A DNA stretch of 64,000 nucleotides from Bacteroidota bacterium (GTDB lineage: Bacteria; Bacteroidota; Bacteroidia; B-17B0; Aurantibacillaceae), in assembly GCA_018267655.1 (NCBI GenBank), contig JAFDYB010000086.1, positions 1 through 64,000 on the forward strand. Reading direction: 5' to 3'. A model generated the notes under the pieces. The model did no database searches. It saw nothing but the letters and a program-made list of their open reading frames with translations, and was not told where the DNA came from. This document shows, piece after piece, positions 37,619-46,757 of the stretch; the first letter of the stretch is position 1; each line of letters opens with the position of its first letter. The translations under genes were made by a program, and so were the position numbers.

Positions 37619-38626
37619 TTATTTTACAATTTGCTTTAAACTTAGCCAGTCCATAGCTGCGGTGCTTAAAATTTCATGTTTATATTCGCTGCTAATTGGC
37701 GCAGTTTTTACAAGCTCGCCGGGGATAGCCTCCCCTAAAGGGAAAGGATAATCACTGCCCTGTACAATTTTATTAGCGCCAATCATATCAATAACATATT
37801 GCAGTTGTTTATGATCGCATACGTGGCTATCAACCCAAAATTTTCCTAAATAGCTCTTTGGATTATTTTTATTATCAATAGCAACAAGGTCAGGGCGGCA
37901 TTCCCACCCGTGTATAATTCGCCCAAGCGTAGGCAATAACGAGCCGCCGCCATGCGCAAAACAAACTTTTAATTTAGGAAATTTATCGAAAATGCCACCA
38001 AATATCATACTGCAAGCAGCCCTGCTAATTTCTGCCGGCATACCTACCAACCAAGGCAACCAATATTTAGTCATGTGCTCTTGCCCCATCATTTGCCATG
38101 GGTGAATTAATACCGCTGCACTCAGAGCCTCAGCGGCTTCCCAAATTGGGTAAAACTGTTCTTCGTTTAAGTTTAAATTATTTACATTACTTCCTATTTG
38201 AATGCCTTTGAATCCTAGTTTCATACAGCGTTCAAGTTCTTTTACCGCCATACTGGCATTTTGCATTGGCAAAGTAGCAAGACCTATAAAGTACTCTGAA
38301 TATTTATTACATGTTTGAGCAATATCGTTGTTCAAAAATTGGCTGAGTTCAAGGCAATCAGTATCTTTTGCCCAATAGCTGAACATTACCGGTATGGTAC
38401 AAATGACTTGTGTATCAATACCATGCTGTTTCATTTCTGTAATTCGAATGTTGGCATCCCAGCAGTTAGCATCTATTTCTCTAAATTTTTTTTCTCCTTG
38501 CATCATCCAGGCTTTTCCTTTTTGATGATGCTGAAGAGTTATAAAATTTCCGTAGCCAAATTTTTTTGTAAAATCAGGTAAATGTTCAGGAATAATATGA
38601 GTATGAGTATCTATAATCTTTTGCAT
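37619..38626 (-). CDS. ACMSD-like amidohydrolase (aminocarboxymuconate-semialdehyde decarboxylase)
   Basis: This is a 335-residue metal-dependent decarboxylase of the amidohydrolase-2 family. Its pattern is that of 2-amino-3-carboxymuconate-6-semialdehyde decarboxylase of kynurenine or nitrobenzoate breakdown. The signs are DTHTHIIPEHLP, the ACMSD-like GKAWMMQGEKKFREIDANCW, ICTIPVMFSYWAKD, VLIHPWQMMG, CFAHGGGSLL and GSDYPFPLGE. Length is normal. No other kynurenine-pathway gene is near, so this call rests on sequence pattern only. Confidence 0.85.
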   Translation of the reverse strand: MQKIIDTHTHIIPEHLPDFTKKFGYGNFITLQHHQKGKAWMMQGEKKFREIDANCWDANIRITEMKQHGIDTQVICTIPVMFSYWAKDTDCLELSQFLNNDIAQTCNKYSEYFIGLATLPMQNASMAVKELERCMKLGFKGIQIGSNVNNLNLNEEQFYPIWEAAEALSAAVLIHPWQMMGQEHMTKYWLPWLVGMPAEISRAACSMIFGGIFDKFPKLKVCFAHGGGSLLPTLGRIIHGWECRPDLVAIDNKNNPKSYLGKFWVDSHVCDHKQLQYVIDMIGANKIVQGSDYPFPLGEAIPGELVKTAPISSEYKHEILSTAAMDWLSLKQIVK

Positions 38627-38669
38627 AATAGCATAAATATAGCGTATAAATGCTTAATAAACGAATGAA

Positions 38670-39986
38670 TTATGCAAATAAATTAAGAGCATCGGCTACA
38701 ACAAAGGTACTTCCGCAAATTAAAATTAAGTCGCCGGGTTTATACTTTTTTTTAGCTGCGCTAATTCCGGTTTCAACATTTGTAAAAGACTCTCCGTTTA
38801 GCTTTAATTTTTTTGCTTGTACTTTTAATTCGTGTTCATCTAAAGCTCTTGGTATATTTGCTTTAACAAAATAATATTGTGCATTTTTAGGGAGAAGCGT
38901 AAGTATTTTGTCAATTGTTTTATCGTTAACAACTCCAAAAACAATATGCAAGTTTTTATACTCGGTAAGTTCAATGTTTTTTAATAGATGCCTAATACCA
39001 TCTTCGTTATGGGCTGTGTCAACAATTATTTTAGGTTTTTCATTAATAATTTGCCACCTACCCGAAAACCCCGTGTTTTTGCAAACTTTGTTTAATCCTT
39101 TTAAAATGTGCTCAACATCTATTATAAAACCAAGTTTTACCATTTGGTTCAATACTTCTAAAACGCCTAATACATTTTTTTGTTGATACTGTCCAAGCAA
39201 ATCAAGCTTTAACTGAAGTTCATTATTATTTGCTTTATCTAATACATTTACTTGCTGCGATACCGAATCTATTTTTGAAAAAAGTATTTTGAAATTTTTA
39301 TCGGCAAATTCAATTTCAGATTTATTTTCTCTTGCTACAGTTGCAAATAATGACATTGTTTCTACTTGCGTTTGGCTAATTACAACCGGCGTTTTATGTT
39401 TAATAATCCCGGCCTTTTCAATTGCTATTTTTTGTAAAGTATCGCCCAGTAGTTGCGTATGATCAAAACTAATATTTGTAATTAGTGATACTAAAGGGTT
39501 TATAACATTGGTTGAGTCCAATCTTCCGCCTAGTCCAACTTCAATAACGGCAATATCTACTTCTTCTTTTGCAAAATAATCAAAGGCTAGTCCTACAGTC
39601 CATTCAAAAAAACTTGGTTCAATTATTTCAAACGCGCTTTTATATTTTTCAACAAATTCAACTATATAATTTTTAGGAATTAGTTTTCCGTTGATTTTTA
39701 TTCTTTCCCTAAAATCAGTTAAATGCGGAGAAGTGTATAAACCTGTTTTATAGCCTGCTTCTTGCAATACAGAAGCAATCATGTGGCTACTACTGCCTTT
39801 ACCATTTGTACCGGCAATGTGGATTGATTTAAATTTGCGTTGCGGTTGCGACAAAACATCTGCAATTTTAAGTGTATTTTTTAAATCAGATTTATATGCG
39901 GCTTGACCAACGCGTTGATACATTGGTAAACAACTATACAAGTAGTTGAGTATTTTGGTATAACTTAATTTTTCTGTTTCGCTCAC
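38670..39986 (-). CDS. folC: Folylpolyglutamate synthase/dihydrofolate synthase
   Basis: FolC adds glutamate to dihydropteroate and to folates in the cytosol. The 438 residues match the family. It shows an N-terminal LPMYQRVGQAAYKSDL, the P-loop HIAGTNGKGSSSHMIASVL, DFRERIKING, the AVIEVGLGGRLDSTNV metal and substrate loop, SFDHTQLLGDT and VDTAHNEDG. It is the fourth gene of exbB-exbD-tonB-folC, 11 bp after tonB. A housekeeping gene riding with a Ton system is also seen in other Bacteroidota. Confidence 0.95.
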   Translation of the reverse strand: MSETEKLSYTKILNYLYSCLPMYQRVGQAAYKSDLKNTLKIADVLSQPQRKFKSIHIAGTNGKGSSSHMIASVLQEAGYKTGLYTSPHLTDFRERIKINGKLIPKNYIVEFVEKYKSAFEIIEPSFFEWTVGLAFDYFAKEEVDIAVIEVGLGGRLDSTNVINPLVSLITNISFDHTQLLGDTLQKIAIEKAGIIKHKTPVVISQTQVETMSLFATVARENKSEIEFADKNFKILFSKIDSVSQQVNVLDKANNNELQLKLDLLGQYQQKNVLGVLEVLNQMVKLGFIIDVEHILKGLNKVCKNTGFSGRWQIINEKPKIIVDTAHNEDGIRHLLKNIELTEYKNLHIVFGVVNDKTIDKILTLLPKNAQYYFVKANIPRALDEHELKVQAKKLKLNGESFTNVETGISAAKKKYKPGDLILICGSTFVVADALNLFA

Positions 39987-39997
39987 TCTATTTTTTT

Positions 39998-40840
39998 TTA
40001 ATCGAACGAAAACACTATTGTAATGGTGCCTTGTTGTTCTTCAAAACGGCCATCTACATTAAACTTAGTTGCTAAGGCTGCTTGCTTTGCTTTGGCTTTA
40101 AGTAAAGCACTTGTTGTAGTTGTTCCTCTGCCATTTGGGTTTGCTTCAATAACATTTCCTTGCGAATCAACAGTAATTTCTACAACAACTTTTCCTTCTT
40201 CTTTAGTATCACTTGGAAGTTTTGGAGGCTGTAAAACAGATCTACCTTTTAAATCAACGCCATATCTTCCGCCATTACCTTTGCCGCCATTACCAGGGCC
40301 TTTATCATTTCCATTTCCTCCCCCATCTCCATTACCATTCCCTCCATTTCCTTTCGCTCCGGGCGTTCCATCTGGCGAACCATTTTGGCCTGCTTGATCA
40401 TTGTCACCAATTCCTCCTCCATTTTTACCCGAATTTTTTTTAAATTTTTCAATTGCTTTTTCAGCTTCGGTTAATTCCTTTACTTTTTGAGTTTCATTTT
40501 TAACAGGTTTTATTAATGTTGTATTTTTCTTCTCTTCAATTTTCTTTTCTTCAACCGGTACATCTCCTTTCTCAGTAACTGGCACGTCATTAATTTGAGG
40601 CTGCTCGGCAACAACATTTGTAATTTTACCAACAGAACCAAATTCAATATTATCATTTCCTAAATCCATGCCTAATGCCATTTCCATACCTCCACCCTCT
40701 GTTCCGCCCTCAGGAAACGGTGGATTAGGTGTTATTAAATTATAATATATTAAAAATAAAAACAAAAGACCTATTATACCAAGGCTAATTCCACCCGATA
40801 CAATTCTATTTTTATTTTCTTCCTCTTTTGATAAATACAT
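39998..40840 (-). CDS. tonB: TonB-family energy transducer with Gly/Asn-rich linker
   Basis: This is a 280-residue periplasm-spanning protein that carries ExbBD-generated force to outer-membrane receptors. It has one N-terminal membrane segment (about 17-35), an acidic and basic linker, a Gly/Asn/Lys-rich low-complexity stretch (about 135-190), and a TonB C-terminal domain (about 200-280: KVVVEITVDSQGNVIEA, then KAKAKQAALATKFN). The linker is Gly/Asn-rich instead of the usual Pro-rich type, as in some Bacteroidota TonB proteins. It starts 1 bp after exbD and is 11 bp before folC. Confidence 0.88.
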   Translation of the reverse strand: MYLSKEEENKNRIVSGGISLGIIGLLFLFLIYYNLITPNPPFPEGGTEGGGMEMALGMDLGNDNIEFGSVGKITNVVAEQPQINDVPVTEKGDVPVEEKKIEEKKNTTLIKPVKNETQKVKELTEAEKAIEKFKKNSGKNGGGIGDNDQAGQNGSPDGTPGAKGNGGNGNGDGGGNGNDKGPGNGGKGNGGRYGVDLKGRSVLQPPKLPSDTKEEGKVVVEITVDSQGNVIEANPNGRGTTTTSALLKAKAKQAALATKFNVDGRFEEQQGTITIVFSFD

Positions 40841-40841
40841 A

Positions 40842-41240
40842 TTAATTATTGGGTGCTGTAGCTAAAACAGGCTTGCATTTTAACTTTGCGCTTATGGTCA
40901 TAATATCAGCTATTATTTGAATGGGTAAATCCCTGTCAAGATGCATAAATATTATAGGTTCAACCATTTTACTACTTATTGCAGCAATTTCATTTTCAAG
41001 ATTAGCTTCTTGAATTTCTTTGTTATTAATAAAAAACTTTTTATCTTTTGTTACGGCTAGTTGAATTGGTTTTTCTTGTTTATCTAATGTTGTTTTTGTA
41101 GCACTTTTTGCTAGATTAACTTTAATGGCATTTGGACTTACCATTGTTGAAAGTATAAGAAAAAACAGTAATAAAAAAAACATAATGTCATTCAACGAGT
41201 CGGTGCTTACCTCAGCATCTCTGTGTTTTTTTCTCAACAT
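40842..41240 (-). CDS. exbD: ExbD/TolR-family biopolymer transporter
   Basis: This 132-residue protein has one membrane segment (about 17-37) with the proton-relevant aspartate in TDSLNDIMFFLLLFF, and a periplasmic ExbD domain with KKFFINNKEI and IFMHLDRDLPIQ. It forms the proton channel with ExbB that drives TonB. It lies 15 bp after exbB and 1 bp before tonB. TolR-type function is possible, but the adjacent TonB protein favours ExbD. Confidence 0.92.
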   Translation of the reverse strand: MLRKKHRDAEVSTDSLNDIMFFLLLFFLILSTMVSPNAIKVNLAKSATKTTLDKQEKPIQLAVTKDKKFFINNKEIQEANLENEIAAISSKMVEPIIFMHLDRDLPIQIIADIMTISAKLKCKPVLATAPNN

Positions 41241-41255
41241 ACAATTTATTTTATA

Positions 41256-41990
41256 TTATTTACTTGGTTCGTTTAACATATCCAAAAACTCAATTTGAGT
41301 ATCCTCCATACGATGAGCAAGTTTATCTAATCTGCTATTAAGCCAATGGTAACAAACAAAAGCAAATACACCAACTACCAATCCGCCGGCACTGCTTATC
41401 ATTTTTTGGTACAATCCCTCTGATATTACACCAATTTCAACGGTTTTAGCTAATGAAATATCATAAAATATTTTTACTACCCCAAAAATAGTTCCTATGA
41501 AGCCAAACATTGGCGCAATTCGACCAATAATGTTTAAAACGTTTAGGTGTTTTTCCAGTTTTGCAATTTCATTAGCACCACCTTTATTTAATGCCTCGCG
41601 AATTTCTTGTATTGGTTGCCCAATACGCGATACTCCTTGCTCAAGCATCAAACTTTCGGGCGTATTTGTAGTTTTACATAAATTGCGTGCATTATTAATG
41701 TTACCTTGATTTATAAAATCTTGTAAGCTTTTAGTTAAACCCGGAGTTTTGCGAGCTGCTTTTGAAGTAACAATTAAACGTTCAACTAAAACATAAATGC
41801 TAACTATGAGTAATATCACCAAGGGATACATAATTGGTCCGCCTTTTAATACCATACTTATTAATGATATTTTAGTTTCAGTAGCAGCTTCTGCCATTTG
41901 AATACCTGATACTGCAGGTACTTGGTGTATTGAATCAGCTATAGCCGTTGTTGCAATTGTAGCTGATGATTGTAAAATAAAATTTAACAT
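41256..41990 (-). CDS. exbB: ExbB/TolQ/MotA-family proton channel protein
   Basis: This 244-residue inner-membrane protein has about three membrane segments: an N-terminal segment at about 50-68 (YPLVILLIVSIYVLVERLIV) and a C-terminal pair. The latter shows LNIIGRIAPMFGFIGTIFGVVKIF and GLVVGVFAFVCYHWLNSRLD, typical of the family. It is the first gene of exbB-exbD-tonB-folC and is divergent from hemL across a 200-bp AT-rich gap. Confidence 0.92.
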   Translation of the reverse strand: MLNFILQSSATIATTAIADSIHQVPAVSGIQMAEAATETKISLISMVLKGGPIMYPLVILLIVSIYVLVERLIVTSKAARKTPGLTKSLQDFINQGNINNARNLCKTTNTPESLMLEQGVSRIGQPIQEIREALNKGGANEIAKLEKHLNVLNIIGRIAPMFGFIGTIFGVVKIFYDISLAKTVEIGVISEGLYQKMISSAGGLVVGVFAFVCYHWLNSRLDKLAHRMEDTQIEFLDMLNEPSK

Positions 41991-42159
41991 AATGATTTAT
42001 TAACGAAAATATTTAAAATAACAGTTGTAATTTTTGAATCATTCAGCCTATTTTACACAATGCTTTGTTTATATAATGTATTTTACAATAAAAGTTACGG
42101 TTTAAGTAAATTTTAATGATTAGTTATCGCTTGCTCCAATTCAACTCAATCTCTATTCG

Positions 42160-42167
42160 TATATTTG
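42160..42167 (+). promoter_or_regulatory. -7 element for hemL
   Basis: TATATTTG matches TAnnTTTG and lies 23 bp before the ATG at 42191. It rules against the longer frame starting at 42116, whose start would precede transcription. Confidence 0.6.
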
Positions 42168-42190
42168 CCGCAAAATTAAATTACGCAATA

Positions 42191-43471
42191 ATGAATTTTC
42201 AAAACTCTATTTCTTTATTTGAATCAGCAAAAAAATATTTTCCGGGTGGGGTTAATTCACCCGTAAGAGCTTTTAAAAGTGTTGGAGGCACACCTATTTT
42301 TATTGAACATGGAAAAGGGTCTCATATATGGGACGAAGATAAAAACGAATACATTGACTATTGCTGCAGTTGGGGGCCACTAATTTTAGGTCACGCTAAC
42401 GATACCGTATTAACTGCAGTTGAAAAAACAATGCGAAAAGGCACCTCGTTTGGAGCGCCAAGTCGTGCCGAAAATGAATTAGCAGAATTAATTTTAAAAA
42501 ACAACTCCTACATTGAAAAATTAAGATTTGTTAGCAGCGGTACAGAGGCCGTAATGAGTGCAATTCGATTGGCGCGCGGATACACTAAGCGAAATAAAAT
42601 TTTAAAATTTGAGGGTTGTTATCACGGCCATGCCGACTCTCTACTTGTAAAAGCAGGCAGTGGTTTAGTAACCTTTGGCAACAGCAGTAGTGCGGGTGTG
42701 CCTCAAAGTTTTGTTAACGAAACTATTTCGGTTGAATTAAATGACAAAACTGCTGTTGAAAAAGCTTTTGAGCAATTTAAAAACGAAATTGCCTGTATAA
42801 TTATTGAACCCATTCCTGCAAATAATGGCTTGCTGCTTCAGGACAAAAGTTTTTTAACTTTTTTACGAGAAATATGTAGCGTAAATAAATCACTACTAAT
42901 ATTTGACGAGGTAATAAGTGGTTTTAGAATTGGCTTTGAAGGGGCTGCCGGTTACTTTAATATTAAGCCGGATATTATTACATACGGTAAAATTATTGGA
43001 GGAGGTTTTCCCGTGGGTGCTTATGGCGCTTCGCACCAAATAATGTCGTGCATTAGTCCGGAGGGTAGTGTTTACCAAGCGGGTACTTTAAGTGGCAACC
43101 CCGTAGCAATGAGTGCCGGTAAAGCACAATTAACGGAATGTTTAAAAGAAAATTTTTACACTGGTTTAAGTACAAAAACAAATTATCTGGTAAATGGTAT
43201 TTTAAAAAATAACACATTTAAATTATTTAAACTATTCAGTATTGGAAGTGTTTTTTGGATTTCATTTACTGATAAAGAGAAAATAAACTCATCTTCGCAA
43301 ATCAATGCCAATAATTTAAATCATTTCAATAAGCTGTATCACTTACTTCTTGAAGAGGGTGTTTACTTAGGGCCTAGTGGTTACGAAGTAGGATTTGTGA
43401 GTGAAGCTCATTCTTACGATGATTTAGATAAGACCATTAAAGCATTTTCAAATGCTTTAAGTAAATTATAA
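42191..43471 (+). CDS. hemL: Glutamate-1-semialdehyde 2,1-aminomutase
   Basis: HemL converts glutamate-1-semialdehyde to 5-aminolevulinate for tetrapyrrole synthesis using pyridoxal phosphate. The 427 residues match the family. Visible motifs are FPGGVNSPVRAF, GTSFGAPSRAENELAE, VSSGTEAVMSAIRLARGYT, FEGCYHGHADSLL, IFDEVISGFR, and the Schiff-base K267 in ITYGKIIGGGFPVGAYG. The start at 42191 fits homologues and the promoter. A candidate ATG at 42116 adds 25 unlike residues and lies upstream of that promoter. hrpB follows closely on the same strand. Confidence 0.96.
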   Translation: MNFQNSISLFESAKKYFPGGVNSPVRAFKSVGGTPIFIEHGKGSHIWDEDKNEYIDYCCSWGPLILGHANDTVLTAVEKTMRKGTSFGAPSRAENELAELILKNNSYIEKLRFVSSGTEAVMSAIRLARGYTKRNKILKFEGCYHGHADSLLVKAGSGLVTFGNSSSAGVPQSFVNETISVELNDKTAVEKAFEQFKNEIACIIIEPIPANNGLLLQDKSFLTFLREICSVNKSLLIFDEVISGFRIGFEGAAGYFNIKPDIITYGKIIGGGFPVGAYGASHQIMSCISPEGSVYQAGTLSGNPVAMSAGKAQLTECLKENFYTGLSTKTNYLVNGILKNNTFKLFKLFSIGSVFWISFTDKEKINSSSQINANNLNHFNKLYHLLLEEGVYLGPSGYEVGFVSEAHSYDDLDKTIKAFSNALSKL

Positions 43472-43520
43472 TTGTTTTTTAATTTTAAACCATCAAGCTA
43501 TATTACCAATTGAAAATATT

Positions 43521-45962
43521 TTGGCTGATGTTATTTCAGAGCTTAATATTGAAAATACATTAATCATTAACGCCCCGCCTGGTGCAGGAAAAAGCACTTT
43601 ATTGCCCATTGCTTTACTTAAAACATTATGGCTTCAAAATAAAAAAATCATTTTGCTCGAACCTCGTAGATTAGCTGCAAGAACAGTGGCTGAGCGCATG
43701 GCTTTTCTATTAAATGAAGATGTAGGTAAAACAATTGGCTACAAAATACGGTTTGAATCAAAAACCAGTAACGAAACTAAAATTGAAGTTGTTACTGAAG
43801 GTGTGCTTACCCGCATGATGCAAACAGATACTTTTTTGGAAAGCTATGCTTGTGTAATTTTTGATGAATTTCACGAACGGAGTATAAATACTGATTTAGC
43901 ATTAGCTCTTTGTCGAGATTTACAAAAAGAGTTTAGACCCGATTTAAAATTAATAATAATGTCGGCAACTATTAATTCAACTCTACTAAAAGATTTACTA
44001 AATGCAAAAGAAATAACAAGTTTAGGAAAAAATTATGCTGTTGATATAAATTATAGCCCTATTGATGCCGATGCTTTTTTCTTACCGGAGTCCGTTTTAT
44101 CTTGCGTAAACACCGCTATTAAAAAACATCAAGGCGATATTTTAATTTTTTTACCTGGTGAGGGTGAAATAAAAAAATGTTTTGAATTGCTAAAGAAACA
44201 TTTACAAGATACTTTAATTTACCCCTTATACTCTAAACTTAGCCGTTATGAGCAACAACAAGCAATTATTCCAAATAAAAACGGCATAAGAAAAATTGTT
44301 TTAGCAACCTCAATTGCTGAAACCAGTTTAACCATTGAAGGAATAAAAATAGTAATTGATACAGGCTTTGCAAAAAGTCAAAAGTTTGATGTTTCATCTG
44401 GCTTATCAAAACTAACAACACACCGTATTTCTAAAGATAGGGCAACGCAGAGAAGCGGTAGAGCCGGAAGATTAAGCGACGGTTATTGTTATAGACTTTG
44501 GACAAAAGCAACACACGAGCGCCTATCTGAGTTTCAAACTCCTGAAATTTTAGAAGCCGATTTAAGCACTTTAGTTTTAGAGTTAAAAAATTGGGGCGAA
44601 GCAAATATTTCAAACTTAACATGGCTCAATCAACCACCAAAAGCAGCAGTTAATCAAGCAACAGATTTATTAATGCAATTAGGTGCAATTGAAAACAATA
44701 AAATTACTCCGCACGGTAAGCTTATGCTAAAGTTTCCGGCACATCCACGAATTTCACACATGCTTTTAAGCGCAAAAAGTGAGAATCAAAAAGCTTTAGC
44801 TTGCGATGTTGCCGCTTTAATTGAAGAGCGCGATATTTTACAAAACGAACAAAATACAGATATTAATCTGCGAGTTGAATACTTAAGACGCCAACGAAAG
44901 AATCAAAATTTAAGCAAGTCGCTTTTAAATATTGAAAAAATTTCGGCGCAATATAGAAGCTTAATAAATACACATTGTAACAATAATAGCTATGATGTTA
45001 ATGACGTTGGTTTTTTAATTGCAATGGCATATCCGGAAAGAGTAGCCTCTGCAAGGCCAGGAAATAATGCACAATTTCAACTTGTGAATGGGAAAATAGC
45101 AATGTTGAAACATAACGATTCGCTGGCTCATGAACCATGGATAGCAATTTCTAATCTCGATATGCGAGAAGGATTAGGAAAAATATTCTCTGCTTCGCCA
45201 CTAAACCCAATTGATTTAAAAGATCAATTGCAGGAAGAAGATATTGTTGAATGGGATATTAGAAAAGGTAAATTAATCTCTCAAACAAACTTTAAGCTTG
45301 GCAGTATAATTTTAGGAGAACGCCAAAATACAAAACCATCACCCGAAAAAATAGAACTCGCAATTAAGTCAGTAATAAAAAACAACTACACAAAACTACT
45401 TAATTTAAATGATGATTTTGAACAATTAAGAAATCGCATTAAAAGTATAATTGCGTGGAACAATGATTCTCACTGGCCAAAAATAAGAAACGAAGATTTA
45501 TTTACAGACAATATTGATTGGCTGTACCTATACCTCAATAATTGCAAAACAAACGAAGATTTTAAAAAAATTAATATTGCGGAATGTTTATACAATTCGC
45601 TAAGCTATGAGCAACAGCGATTATTAAATGAATTAGTTCCCGGCAAAATTAAAGTGCCAAGTGGTTCGTTTATTAAAATTGAATATTACCCTAACGGGGA
45701 ACAAGCAACACTAAAAGTTCGCTTACAAGAAATTTTTGGCTGGAAAGAAACCCCCACAATAAACAATAATAAAAATAAAATACTCATTCACTTGCTTTCA
45801 CCGGGTTATAAACCGGTTCAAATAACGAGCGATTTAAAAAGCTTTTGGAATAATCTATACTTCGAAACGCGCAACGAATTAAAACGAAGATACCCTAAAC
45901 ACTCATGGCCAGAAGATCCACTATATGCAGTTCCTGTAAAAAAGGGAAAAAGTGAAAAATAG
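43521..45962 (+). CDS. hrpB: ATP-dependent helicase HrpB
   Basis: This is a DEAH-box helicase of about 813-826 residues. Motifs are APPGAGKST (I), LEPRRLAARTVAERM (Ia), TEGVLTRMMQ (Ib), DEFHER (II), MSATIN (III), the VLATSIAETSLTIEG region (V) and QRSGRAGRLSDGYCYRLW (VI). An HA2-like region and the HrpB C-terminal domain follow. The cellular role of HrpB is poorly known. The coordinates begin at TTG 43521, but in-frame codons upstream to about 43482 read ILNHQAILPIENI, which matches HrpB N-termini. No ATG, GTG or TTG is available there, so the true start may be an ATT at 43482. Confidence 0.93.
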   Translation: MADVISELNIENTLIINAPPGAGKSTLLPIALLKTLWLQNKKIILLEPRRLAARTVAERMAFLLNEDVGKTIGYKIRFESKTSNETKIEVVTEGVLTRMMQTDTFLESYACVIFDEFHERSINTDLALALCRDLQKEFRPDLKLIIMSATINSTLLKDLLNAKEITSLGKNYAVDINYSPIDADAFFLPESVLSCVNTAIKKHQGDILIFLPGEGEIKKCFELLKKHLQDTLIYPLYSKLSRYEQQQAIIPNKNGIRKIVLATSIAETSLTIEGIKIVIDTGFAKSQKFDVSSGLSKLTTHRISKDRATQRSGRAGRLSDGYCYRLWTKATHERLSEFQTPEILEADLSTLVLELKNWGEANISNLTWLNQPPKAAVNQATDLLMQLGAIENNKITPHGKLMLKFPAHPRISHMLLSAKSENQKALACDVAALIEERDILQNEQNTDINLRVEYLRRQRKNQNLSKSLLNIEKISAQYRSLINTHCNNNSYDVNDVGFLIAMAYPERVASARPGNNAQFQLVNGKIAMLKHNDSLAHEPWIAISNLDMREGLGKIFSASPLNPIDLKDQLQEEDIVEWDIRKGKLISQTNFKLGSIILGERQNTKPSPEKIELAIKSVIKNNYTKLLNLNDDFEQLRNRIKSIIAWNNDSHWPKIRNEDLFTDNIDWLYLYLNNCKTNEDFKKINIAECLYNSLSYEQQRLLNELVPGKIKVPSGSFIKIEYYPNGEQATLKVRLQEIFGWKETPTINNNKNKILIHLLSPGYKPVQITSDLKSFWNNLYFETRNELKRRYPKHSWPEDPLYAVPVKKGKSEK

Positions 45963-46019
45963 TAATCGCTTGCTTTTCTTTACAGAAAAGAGATATATTG
46001 TTTTAAATTTTATTGCTTT

Positions 46020-46100
46020 ATACCAAGCGCGGATATATTGTAGCTCAATCTACTCGTTCTTTTTCGCATCTTTAGGCTAAAATATATCTGCACTTGGTAT
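46020..46100. repeat. 81-bp MITE-like element with 20-bp inverted ends
   Basis: The left end ATACCAAGCGCGGATATATT (46020-46039) and the right end AATATATCTGCACTTGGTAT (46081-46100) are inverted repeats with two mismatches in 20. The interior holds TTTTTCGCATCTTTAGGC. It lies between the convergent hrpB and SCO genes and shares both arms with a decayed copy at 15626-15785. Confidence 0.75.
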
Positions 46101-46110
46101 TATTTAATAC

Positions 46111-46707
46111 TTAGAAATCTTTCAATATAGTATTCGAAACTTTCTCAACTATATTATCAACGTTAATATCGCCTTCTTCTTGCGTTACTAACTGCCCTTT
46201 TGAATTAAACACAGTAATAATATTAGAATGAGAAAAATCAAGTGGCGATATTTTCTTATACTTCATAGCTAAAATATTTGCAAACTCTTGAGTAGCATTT
46301 TCGTTTGATCTTAAAAATATCCATGGATTTTTATCCATAGCATTATTGATAGAAAATTCTTTTAAATGCTCCGGTGTATCCGTTTCGGGGTCAATTGAAA
46401 CTAACACTAATGAAACATTATTAATGTCATCTTTGTTTAATTTTGACGCAATATTTTTCATTTTAGAAATTAAAATAGGACATGCCGTTTTACAACTTGT
46501 GTAAATCATTACAACAACTAAAACCTTTCCTTGAAGATTCCTTAAATAAATCTCTTTTCCATCTTGATTTTGCCATTTTGAATTTAAATTAAATATGGAG
46601 TTTGATGGAAGTTCAACGAGTTCATCCTTTTCATCATGCTTATCATGTTGATTGCATGAGTAGCTAAAGAGAAAAAAAAATAAAGCAGTATAAATTATTA
46701 ATTTCAT
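46111..46707 (-). CDS. SCO1/SenC-family copper chaperone lipoprotein
   Basis: This 198-residue exported thioredoxin-fold protein is of the SCO type and delivers copper to cuproenzymes. The signal ends in FSYSC (Cys18, lipobox-like). Copper ligands are C72 and C76 in YTSCKTACPIL and a His in LDFSHSN (near 161). The DPETDTPEHLKEF segment is typical. As the last gene after nirK and the FGE-fold gene on the same strand (50-bp gap), it probably supplies copper to the nitrite reductase. That is inferred from position. Confidence 0.92.
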   Translation of the reverse strand: MKLIIYTALFFFLFSYSCNQHDKHDEKDELVELPSNSIFNLNSKWQNQDGKEIYLRNLQGKVLVVVMIYTSCKTACPILISKMKNIASKLNKDDINNVSLVLVSIDPETDTPEHLKEFSINNAMDKNPWIFLRSNENATQEFANILAMKYKKISPLDFSHSNIITVFNSKGQLVTQEEGDINVDNIVEKVSNTILKDF

Positions 46708-46757
46708 ATCACATTAAATTTCAAATAACATTTCAAAATTACAAATCGTTTTAATAA

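Noticed and set aside
40023-40452. Pro-rich, His-rich and Met/Glu-rich frames over the TonB linker
   Set aside because: They arise from the low-complexity Gly/Asn codons of tonB read in other frames.
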